Below are positions 1 through 6,206 of a DNA stretch of 6,206 nucleotides, piece by piece (the stretch's first letter is position 1; every line of letters starts with the position of its first letter). Source of the stretch: Anaerolineales bacterium UBA5069 (GTDB taxonomy: Bacteria > Chloroflexota > Anaerolineae > Caldilineales > Caldilineaceae); NCBI GenBank assembly GCA_002415895.1, contig DIAV01000281.1:7447-13652 (forward strand), given 5' to 3'. The translations under genes and the position numbers were made by a program. The notes under the pieces are model-generated. The model saw only the letters and a list, made by a program, of their open reading frames with translations, was not told the DNA's origin and searched no databases.

Positions 1-84
1 TCCGTCCTTTCTGCGTACAAATCGGTTTGCTGTGTAACTTGAGACAGTCGTTGATCATCTTTCTCCACGCCGCGCACATTCTCG
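1..84. other. Downstream flank without a gene
   Basis: No coding frame is supported here. It is the 3' flank of the leftward DUF2079 gene. An 8 bp GC-only inverted repeat (CGCCGCGC at 68-75 with GCGCGGCG at 88-95, 12 nt loop) encloses that gene's stop codon. No T-run follows it in the direction of transcription, so it is not a convincing intrinsic terminator. Base composition at 1-60 is visibly less GC-rich than the genes. Confidence 0.5.
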
Positions 85-2718
85 TCAGCGCGGCGCGGGC
101 TGGGCGGCGCAGGTGTCGGTGATGAGCGCGCAGGTCTGGTCGGCCACGGCGGGCACGACGTTGAGGCGCGCGGCAACAAATTCATCGCCGCCGCCGGCCA
201 GCGGCAGGCGCGCGCCTGTTTCGGGGTTGTAGAGGCCAACCACGATCTCCCATGCGCCCGCAGAGGGCGCGTCGGCGGGGAGTTGCAGCGTGCGCCAGTC
301 GTTGGCGAAGCCGCGTCCGGCCAGCGCCGTGGTTGTGGCTGTCCCGTCGGGCGGGGCAAAGAGGCGCGGCAGCCCGTCCTGCTGGGCCACGGTTGCGCCA
401 TTGTGGCGCAGGTGCACAAAGGGTGCATAGCCCGCGGGCCACGCGTCGCCCTGCCACTGCAGCCACAACGCCACGCCATCGCCGGGCCATGTGACGCGCT
501 GCTCGCTCCATGCGTGCAGACCAAGCAGCGCGCCCGTCGCTTGATCAGCCGCGACAAATTCAGCCTGAGCCGTATTGAGCCGATAGCCGGAGAGGGTCGA
601 AATTCCCTGCGCATAGTCAAATTGGTCGAGTGCCGCGAGGGGCAGCGAGAGCAGTTGATCGCCGGCCGTGCGGCGCACCACCAGCGCGGCGCTGGGTGCA
701 TCCGCAGCCGTGCCGCCCGCGCGCAACAGTGCGCTGCGCGGCAGCGAGAGGGGCAGCGTGGTGACGCGCATGGTGTCGCCTGTGGCCCAGGCGTCGGCAG
801 GCAGCCAGAGCAGCGACGGTGGCGTGAGGGTGGCCGGTGTGTAGAGGAGATCGCCTGCGGGTGACAGCAATTCGAAGCGAGGTTCGCCCCATGCAGCGTC
901 CCACGGAGACCACGTGCCAACCAGGCGGCTTTGCCGCCAGCGCGCCCAGTCGTCAACGCCCACGTGCACAGGCGCGCCGGTTGCTTCTGCGCCCTGCGGC
1001 AGGCGCGTAAAGGTGTAGAACGCGTCGGGCGGGGCCGCATCCCCGCCACCCTGGCGCAGCAGGAGGTAGCCGTCGCGCCCATCCACCACGCCCCAGCCGG
1101 CGGCAAGCATCTCATCAACTTTCTGCTTCACATCGCCGGGGGCCATATCGGTGTTTGCGGTCACGTCGAGCAGCGCCCATGTTGCGGGCACGGGCGCATC
1201 CAGCCCTTGAGGGAACTGGTAAATGAAGCGGCGCAGGCTTACGTGGGGGTGCAGTGCGGCCGTGGCTGTAAGGGGGGCGTCGCGTGGAATCTGCGCAACG
1301 AAGCTGTCGATTAAGCGGTTGTGCGCGTTGACGGTGAGCGGATCCCAGCGCCCGCCGCCCCATGCGCGCCCTGCGTGCAGATAGGAGCCGACGCCCCAGC
1401 CCAGAATCCAGAGGGTGAGCAAGCTGGCGGCGAGGGGGCGCACGGTCGTACGCGCGTTGGTCGCGAAGGAGGTTGCCGCCATGACTGCTGCGCTGGCGGC
1501 GGGTGCGTGCTGAAAAGAGGGCGATGCGCCGGCCGTGCGCCGCCACACCCAGCCCCAGATGCGCCCCAGGCCGAAGGCGGCGGCGGTCGCGATGTAGGGC
1601 ATGACGGGCGCGCTGTAGTGGAATTCGCCATAGAACTGCGCGGGGTAGGCGCTGAGGACATTCGCCATGAGTACGGGCAGCGAGAGCAGCAGCAGCTCCG
1701 GCCCCAGCAGGGGGAGCAGCGCAAAGGCCGCCACCAGCTCCCAGAGGTAGAGCAGGCGCGGCTGCTCGCTGAGAATCTGCCAAACGACGCGCGGCTGCGT
1801 GAAGAGGCTGCGCAGAATGTCCAGCGGCGAATCGCCCAGCGCGCCGTAGCGGGCAAAGTAGCCACTCTCGGCCACGCCGTAGACATCGGCCGCGAAACGG
1901 GGCACAATCACAAAGGTGGCAACGGCAAACCACGCCAGGGACGCGACGGCCAGCGCCAGCCCCCAGAGAGCAAACGCGCGCGTGCCAGCAATGGGCGCGC
2001 GTGCTTTGCGCGCGTCGGCGGCTTGTCGCCATGCCTGCCATGCGCCCCATAGCCCCAGCAGCGCCGCCAGCAGCGCCATCTCTTCCTTGACGAGGGCAAC
2101 GAGCACAACTGCTGCAATAAATTGACGCAGGCGGCGCGCCTCCACCGCCCAGATGGACCAGAGCACGAGCGGCGCAGCCAGGGGTGCAGCATGAAACTCG
2201 GTGAGCAGCGCGGTTTGCAGTTGGGGCGCGAGCAGCCACGCCAGCGCCAGCGCCAGCGCCATGGGGCGTGTGAGTGCCAGCAACGGCTCCCTGTGCCAGA
2301 TTTGCGTTTGCTCCGCCGTTGCAAGCACGCGCGCCAGCCGCCGCAGCGCCAGGTGGTAGAGCAGCCACGCGCCTGCTGCCACGGCCAGCGCCTGCAGCAG
2401 CAAGAGCGCGCGCACATCTTCGCACAGCCACAGCACGGGGCTGATGAGGACGAGGATCGGCTCCACGTGGTCCGTCAGGCGCGTGGCCACGTAGCCGTTG
2501 TCCGTCTGCTCCAGAAAATGACCGCGGCTACTGTTCCACACCGACTGGGCGATCTGCCCCAAATCGGCCTTGTTGGTGCGCATGGCGGCATGGAACTGGA
2601 AGGCAAGCGCGCTGAAAACCACCACGTAGAGCGCCATTGCGGCGAGCAGCAGCCACTGGTATGCGTCAAGGCGCGTGCGGCGCGAGGTCATGGCGGCCTG
2701 AGCGGTGGGGGATTTCAT
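85..2718 (-). CDS. DUF2079 family multi-pass membrane protein with beta-rich C-terminal extension
   Basis: The protein has 877 residues from the ATG at 2718. An in-frame TTG at 2727, directly after the upstream stop, would add three residues; neither start has a clear Shine-Dalgarno. The N-terminal half is hydrophobic with about nine or ten membrane segments (first near residues 20-42, last near 427-447). It shows DUF2079 hallmarks: DLGQxxQSVWN near 52-61, HVEP near 84-87 after the first loop, KEE near 211-213, PELLLLSLPVLxxN near 340-353 and FHYSAPVMPY near 366-375. Residues about 470-560 match the usual post-membrane domain (IPRDAPLTATAALHPHVSLR, then YQFPQ). Residues about 565-860 are a soluble extension ending in a VGLYNPETGARLPL motif. 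DUF2079 proteins are grouped with GT-C glycosyltransferases, so a role in transferring a lipid-linked sugar at the membrane is inferred; no substrate can be named. It is probably coupled to the aminotransferase gene upstream. Confidence 0.88.
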   Translation of the reverse strand: MKSPTAQAAMTSRRTRLDAYQWLLLAAMALYVVVFSALAFQFHAAMRTNKADLGQIAQSVWNSSRGHFLEQTDNGYVATRLTDHVEPILVLISPVLWLCEDVRALLLLQALAVAAGAWLLYHLALRRLARVLATAEQTQIWHREPLLALTRPMALALALAWLLAPQLQTALLTEFHAAPLAAPLVLWSIWAVEARRLRQFIAAVVLVALVKEEMALLAALLGLWGAWQAWRQAADARKARAPIAGTRAFALWGLALAVASLAWFAVATFVIVPRFAADVYGVAESGYFARYGALGDSPLDILRSLFTQPRVVWQILSEQPRLLYLWELVAAFALLPLLGPELLLLSLPVLMANVLSAYPAQFYGEFHYSAPVMPYIATAAAFGLGRIWGWVWRRTAGASPSFQHAPAASAAVMAATSFATNARTTVRPLAASLLTLWILGWGVGSYLHAGRAWGGGRWDPLTVNAHNRLIDSFVAQIPRDAPLTATAALHPHVSLRRFIYQFPQGLDAPVPATWALLDVTANTDMAPGDVKQKVDEMLAAGWGVVDGRDGYLLLRQGGGDAAPPDAFYTFTRLPQGAEATGAPVHVGVDDWARWRQSRLVGTWSPWDAAWGEPRFELLSPAGDLLYTPATLTPPSLLWLPADAWATGDTMRVTTLPLSLPRSALLRAGGTAADAPSAALVVRRTAGDQLLSLPLAALDQFDYAQGISTLSGYRLNTAQAEFVAADQATGALLGLHAWSEQRVTWPGDGVALWLQWQGDAWPAGYAPFVHLRHNGATVAQQDGLPRLFAPPDGTATTTALAGRGFANDWRTLQLPADAPSAGAWEIVVGLYNPETGARLPLAGGGDEFVAARLNVVPAVADQTCALITDTCAAQPAPR

Positions 2719-2727
2719 GGTCGGCAA

Positions 2728-3852
2728 TCAGCGCAGGGCGGCGAGCAGGGCCGCAGCCACGCGCGCAACCTGGTCGTCGCGCAGCCATGGGTGTATGGGC
2801 AGCGAGAGGATTTCGGCGGCCAGCGCTTCGGTGTGTGCCAGGTCGTGAGTGACGACTGCGTCGCGGTAGCCGGGCTGCTGGTGAATGGGCACAGGGTAGT
2901 GGATGGCCGCGCCAATCCCCTGCGCTTTGAGCGCTGCCAGCACGTGATCGCGTCGGGGCGTGCGCACGACATAGAGGTGGAAAACATGGGTGCAGCCGGC
3001 GCGCACCACAGGGGGAATCAGTTGATCGCCCAGGCCGCCGAGCAGCGCCGTGTAGTGCCGCGCGATCTCCATGCGGCGTGCGTTTTCGGCGTCGAGGTGG
3101 GCGAGTTTCACCGAAAGCAGCGCGGCCTGCAACTCGTCCAGGCGCGAATTCATGCCCTGCGCTTGCGACACATAGCGCTGGGCGGGCGTCCAGCCATATT
3201 CGCGCTGGCTGCGCAGTTCCTGAAGCAGCGCATCATCGTTCGCAACCACCGCGCCCCCATCACCCAGCGCCCCCAGATTCTTGGTGGGGTAGAAGGAGAA
3301 GCAGCCGGCGTCACCCCAACTGCCCACGCGTTGCCCCTGGAAGGTTGCGCCGTGCGCCTGTGCGCAGTCCTCAATGAGCGCGAGGCCGTGCGCCTGGGCA
3401 ATTGCGCCCAACGCCGCAAGGTCGGCGGGGTGGCCGTAGAGGTGTACGGGCAAAATGGCGCGCGTGCGCTTTGTGACGGCTGCGGCAGCGGCGGCGGGGT
3501 GGATTGTGAAGGTTATCGGGTCAACATCCACGAGCACAGGGGTTGCGCCCGCCAGCACAATCGCGGCCACAGTGGCCACGGCCGTGTGCGCCACGGTGAT
3601 GACTTCGTCGCCCGGGCCAATGTGGAGGGCGCGCAGGGCCAGCAGCAGCGCATCCGTGCCCGAGTTCACGCCCACGCAACCGCCCACGTGGACATAGGCA
3701 GCGAAGGCGCTCTCAAAGTCGCGTACCTCCTGGCCAAGGATATACCAGCCGCTCTCCAGCACGCGCAGCGTGGCCGCATCCAGCGCGCTTTTGTGCTCCT
3801 GGTAGGCCGCGGCGAGGTCGTTGAATAGGATTGGCTCTGATGCCGGCGTCAC
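2728..3852 (-). CDS. DegT/DnrJ/EryC1/StrS family PLP-dependent sugar aminotransferase
   Basis: The full-length protein (374 residues) has a GTG start at 3852, supported by GAAGGG seven bases upstream. Family landmarks appear in order: ESGWYILGQEV (33-43), the cofactor-phosphate loop NSGTDALLLAL (63-73), GPGDEVI (79-85), PVHLYGH (135-141), EDCAQAHGA (161-169, Asp162 for the pyridine nitrogen), FSFYPTKNLGALGDGG (185-200, Lys191 as the Schiff-base lysine), NSRLDELQAAL (235-245) and IHYPVPIHQQ (317-326). Such enzymes transfer an amino group, usually from glutamate, to a keto nucleotide sugar in the cytoplasm. The pattern most resembles FdtB/QdtB-type enzymes that make dTDP-3-amino-3,6-dideoxyhexoses. 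Perosamine-synthetase-like specificity cannot be excluded, and no partner isomerase or dehydratase is visible. Its TGA ends next to the start of the DUF2079 gene, which suggests an operon. Confidence 0.93.
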   Translation of the reverse strand: MTPASEPILFNDLAAAYQEHKSALDAATLRVLESGWYILGQEVRDFESAFAAYVHVGGCVGVNSGTDALLLALRALHIGPGDEVITVAHTAVATVAAIVLAGATPVLVDVDPITFTIHPAAAAAAVTKRTRAILPVHLYGHPADLAALGAIAQAHGLALIEDCAQAHGATFQGQRVGSWGDAGCFSFYPTKNLGALGDGGAVVANDDALLQELRSQREYGWTPAQRYVSQAQGMNSRLDELQAALLSVKLAHLDAENARRMEIARHYTALLGGLGDQLIPPVVRAGCTHVFHLYVVRTPRRDHVLAALKAQGIGAAIHYPVPIHQQPGYRDAVVTHDLAHTEALAAEILSLPIHPWLRDDQVARVAAALLAALR

Positions 3853-3859
3853 AAATCTA

Positions 3860-3865
3860 CCCTTC
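3860..3865 (-). promoter_or_regulatory. Ribosome binding site of the aminotransferase gene
   Basis: On the minus strand GAAGGG lies seven bases before GTG at 3852. This spacing decides the GTG start, and the encoded N-terminus (PILFNDLAAAYQEH) matches the usual family beginning. Confidence 0.6.
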
Positions 3866-3879
3866 TACTGTCCGGTTTT

Positions 3880-3905
3880 CTGTTGCGCGCGGACGCGCAC
3901 AACAG
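3880..3905. repeat. Stem-loop abutting the large inverted repeat
   Basis: Positions 3880-3890 (CTGTTGCGCGC) and 3895-3905 (GCGCACAACAG) form an 11 bp stem with one internal mismatch and a GGAC loop. Its right edge coincides with the first base of the 39 bp inverted repeat arm. Read leftward, it lies about 27 bases before the aminotransferase start codon and is followed by AAAACC, so it is not a U-tailed terminator. It could be part of the same repeat element or an mRNA leader structure. Confidence 0.6.
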
Positions 3906-4038
3906 CACCTCACCCCCTGCCCCTCTCCATGCGGAGAGGGGAGAACAGCAACTGCGTCACGCCGGAGACGTGACCTACAACGAGCACGTGGTTGCAGTGC
4001 TCCCCTCTCCGCATGGAGAGGGGCAGGGGGTGAGGTGC
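3905..4038. repeat. Perfect 39 bp inverted repeat with self-complementary arms
   Basis: The left arm (3905-3943) and right arm (4000-4038) are exact reverse complements, separated by 56 bp. Each arm also holds its own hairpin, CCCCTCTCC and GGAGAGGGG around a 4-base loop (3920-3941 and 4002-4023). The spacer has a small 6 bp stem (GTCACG 3956-3961 with CGTGAC 3969-3974). The sequence resembles dispersed intergenic repeats of the CTCACCCCCTGCCCCTCTCC type; that comparison is from memory. It has no coding content and sits between two genes read leftward, 27 bp after the glycosyltransferase stop. It may be a non-autonomous (MITE- or REP-like) element, or act in transcript folding or termination between the genes. 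Confidence 0.85.
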
Positions 4039-4065
4039 CGTTTTGCAGCCAACCGCGTCATCCCG

Positions 4066-5310
4066 TCAATCTTCATCGCGCCCGTCCGCCAAGCGCGCAA
4101 AGTGGGCGCGGTAACGGCGCGCCAGCGGCGGCCAGCCCAGTTCGTTTTCAAGGCGCAGGCGCCCCGCCGCGCCAAAGGCCGCCCGCAGCTGCGGATTCTC
4201 GGCCAGCACGGCAATGGCTTCGGCAAGGGCGGCGGCATCCTGCTCGGCCACCAAAAAGCCCGTTTCGCCCTGCACCACGGCCAGGCTGTTGCCCGCCACA
4301 GTGGAGGCCACCACGGGCTTGCCGCAGGCCATGGCATCCAGCACGCAGACGTTGAGGCCGTCGGCCGGTTTGCTGATGGAGGGCATGGCAAGCAGATCAG
4401 CGGCGTTGTACCAGATGCCAATCTCATCCAGCGGCACAGTGCCCGCCCAATGCACGCGCGGACTTACGCCCAACCCGCGCGCCATTTCCTGCCACGCCGC
4501 TTTTTCATCCCCGTTGCCCACCATCACGGCAACTACGGGGCGTGCGGCCAATGCAGGCGTGGCCAGGGCGCGCAGAAGCACGTCAAAGCCCTTCTTGTGC
4601 ACCATGCGCCCCACACACAACACGATAAGGGGGTCCGTCTCCCCCTGCCAGTGGATCGCCTCAAGCCAGAGGCGGCGCAGGTCTGCCGTGTGTGCTGTAT
4701 TTGGCCGCAGTGCGTTGGGGTCCGTGCCGTAAAGGATCAGGGCAAAGCGCGCTGTATCTGCGCCAAGGGGGATGACGGCATCGCGCAATTCGGCGCTGTT
4801 GGCGGTGAGTAGCGACGCCTGGCGGAGCGCAAAGCGTGCCATGGCGCGAAAAAGCGGGTTGGCGGCGGCCACCTGGGCATCGGAGCCGGGCACGGAAATC
4901 ACCACAGGAATCTGCAGCGCTCGGCCCACCACGGCGGCCACAAAGCCATTGGGCAGCAGCCAGTGTGCGTGCAGAATATGCGGGCGGGTGCGGCGGGCGT
5001 CCAGATAAACGCGCCGGATGGCAGCGGCAAAAAGCATGGGGCTGAGCGCATAGTTGCGCAGGCGCAATGTCATGTCCGACTGCATGGAGCGCATGTAGCC
5101 CAGTTGCTGGAGGCGGCGCGGCCACGCGTAGCGGTAGCGGTGCAACGTAACGGGGGCTGCGTCCGGCCGCGTGTAGGCGGGATCATCGGGGGCCCAGACG
5201 GTCACCGCATCGCCCTGCCGCACCAACTCGGTGCAGAGTGCCTCAATGAAGACGCCGCTGAAATCGCCGGCAAAGCGGGGGTAGTTGTGAGTCAGGACGC
5301 CAATACGCAT
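4066..5310 (-). CDS. Glycosyltransferase family 4 type (GT-B fold) enzyme
   Basis: The 414-residue length is normal for the family. The ATG at 5310 begins MRIGVLTHNYPRFAGDFSGVF, a typical first strand and glycine-rich loop, so the start is well placed even though no Shine-Dalgarno is visible. The N-terminal Rossmann-like domain includes LHAHWLLPNG (113-122) and VPGSDAQ (140-146), with the interdomain region near LTANSAELRDAV (168-179) and YGTDPNALRP (194-203). The C-terminal glycosyl transferases group 1 domain has VGRMVHKKGFD (233-243, Arg235 and Lys239/240 as likely donor-phosphate contacts), MVGNGDE (263-269) and ADGLNVCVLDAMACGKPVVAS (316-336). The last corresponds to the EX7E motif but reads D317-x7-D325. 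Such enzymes transfer a sugar from a nucleotide donor, generally at the cytoplasmic face of the membrane. Donor and acceptor are unknown. It is the first gene of the leftward set and lies opposite fni. Confidence 0.93.
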   Translation of the reverse strand: MRIGVLTHNYPRFAGDFSGVFIEALCTELVRQGDAVTVWAPDDPAYTRPDAAPVTLHRYRYAWPRRLQQLGYMRSMQSDMTLRLRNYALSPMLFAAAIRRVYLDARRTRPHILHAHWLLPNGFVAAVVGRALQIPVVISVPGSDAQVAAANPLFRAMARFALRQASLLTANSAELRDAVIPLGADTARFALILYGTDPNALRPNTAHTADLRRLWLEAIHWQGETDPLIVLCVGRMVHKKGFDVLLRALATPALAARPVVAVMVGNGDEKAAWQEMARGLGVSPRVHWAGTVPLDEIGIWYNAADLLAMPSISKPADGLNVCVLDAMACGKPVVASTVAGNSLAVVQGETGFLVAEQDAAALAEAIAVLAENPQLRAAFGAAGRLRLENELGWPPLARRYRAHFARLADGRDED

Positions 5311-5316
5311 GGAGCC

Positions 5317-5322
5317 ATTCTA
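5317..5322 (-). promoter_or_regulatory. Candidate -10 box for a leaderless glycosyltransferase transcript
   Basis: On the minus strand TAGAAT is followed by six bases and then ATG at 5310. Transcription would then start at or next to the start codon. This fits the lack of any Shine-Dalgarno upstream. The best -35 candidate (TTCGCC, 5341-5346, 18 bp spacer) is weak. Confidence 0.3.
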
Positions 5323-5442
5323 GCGCGTGCCGGCGCTTCTGGCGAAGCAGAGTGGCCCACAGATGCGCGAACCGACGCGGGCAGGTATGGGGGAGAATCC
5401 GTTGCGACTGTGCCACCTGTGTACCGGCTTTGTGGAGGCGTC

Positions 5443-5451
5443 TGGTATGAT
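5443..5451 (+). promoter_or_regulatory. Candidate extended -10 promoter of fni
   Basis: TGGTATGAT is an extended -10 element: TGn followed by TATGAT (5446-5451), one mismatch from TATAAT. No good -35 hexamer lies 16-18 bp upstream, which extended -10 promoters can tolerate. The predicted transcription start is near 5458, giving a leader of about 65 nt before the TTG start. Confidence 0.5.
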
Positions 5452-5452
5452 A

Positions 5453-5470
5453 AACGCTGACAGCAGCGTT
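5453..5470. promoter_or_regulatory. Palindrome at the fni transcription start (possible operator or 5' hairpin)
   Basis: AACGCTG (5453-5459) and CAGCGTT (5464-5470) are perfect reverse complements around ACAG. The palindrome begins one base after the candidate -10 box and straddles the predicted start site. A repressor operator is the usual meaning of this geometry; a partial 5' mRNA hairpin is the alternative. Confidence 0.45.
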
Positions 5471-5512
5471 CGTCACCCGCGTTGTGCACTTACCCGGCAG
5501 CGAGCCAGCAGC

Positions 5513-5516
5513 GAGG
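5513..5516 (+). promoter_or_regulatory. Ribosome binding site that sets the fni start
   Basis: GAGG lies six bases before TTG at 5523. The alternative in-frame GTG at 5484 has no such sequence upstream and would add thirteen residues unlike the family N-terminus. Confidence 0.5.
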
Positions 5517-5522
5517 CCAGAC

Positions 5523-6206
<684 letters not shown>

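Noticed and set aside
68..95. GC-rich hairpin at the end of the DUF2079 gene as a terminator
   Set aside because: It is 8 bp with a 12-base loop, overlaps the stop codon and has no T-run after it, so it may be chance in GC-rich DNA.
2240..2260. Short tandem GCCAGC repeat (about 3.5 copies)
   Set aside because: It encodes an Ala-Leu run in a predicted membrane helix of the DUF2079 protein and is explained by codon use.
1115..2431. A 438-codon minus-strand frame inside the DUF2079 gene
   Set aside because: It is a shifted frame of a gene with clear family motifs; its translation is Ala/Arg/Gly-rich without domain signals.
2122..3828. A 568-codon plus-strand open frame antisense to two genes
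   Set aside because: It spans the boundary of two strongly supported minus-strand genes and its product is rich in Arg, Gln, His and Gly with no recognisable motif. High-GC codon use keeps antisense frames free of stops.
3905..4038. Inverted repeat read as a CRISPR array or intrinsic terminator
   Set aside because: There are only two arms in opposite orientation with a single spacer, so it is not CRISPR; no U-tract follows in either direction, so it is not a classical intrinsic terminator.
3883..4812. A 309-codon plus-strand frame across the inverted repeat and glycosyltransferase
   Set aside because: It reads through the non-coding repeat and antisense to a well-supported glycosyltransferase, and no protein family is recognisable.

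Overview
The window looks like part of a GC-rich bacterial chromosome. The best guess is a member of the Chloroflexota. This rests on three things: a long DUF2079 membrane protein with a C-terminal beta-rich extension typical of that phylum, a CTCACCCCCTGCCCCTCTCC-type intergenic repeat familiar from its genomes, and a type 2 isopentenyl diphosphate isomerase. The assignment is an inference from family knowledge, not from a marker gene.

Layout: positions 1-84 hold no gene. Three genes then lie on the minus strand and read right to left: a GT4-type glycosyltransferase (4066-5310), a DegT/DnrJ/EryC1/StrS sugar aminotransferase (2728-3852) and a DUF2079 multi-pass membrane protein (85-2718). The last two almost touch and are probably translationally coupled. 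A 213 bp gap between the glycosyltransferase and the aminotransferase carries a perfect 39 bp inverted repeat, whose arms are themselves hairpins, and a third stem-loop abutting it. Across a 212 bp divergent intergenic region, the plus strand begins fni (type 2 IPP isomerase), which runs off the right edge with 228 codons visible.

Functionally, the minus-strand genes form a small surface-glycan or glycolipid module. The aminotransferase would make an amino-deoxy nucleotide sugar, the cytoplasmic GT-B enzyme would transfer a sugar, and the DUF2079 protein (predicted GT-C-like) would act in the membrane, perhaps with a polyprenyl-phosphate-linked donor. The divergent isomerase supplies DMAPP/IPP for isoprenoids, including polyprenyl carriers; a functional link is possible but unproven.

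I see no CRISPR array, RNA gene, transposase or clearly new system. The most notable features are the nested inverted repeat, the D-x7-D variant of the GT4 acidic motif, the apparent duplicated beta-module in the DUF2079 protein, and the promoter/palindrome arrangement before fni.
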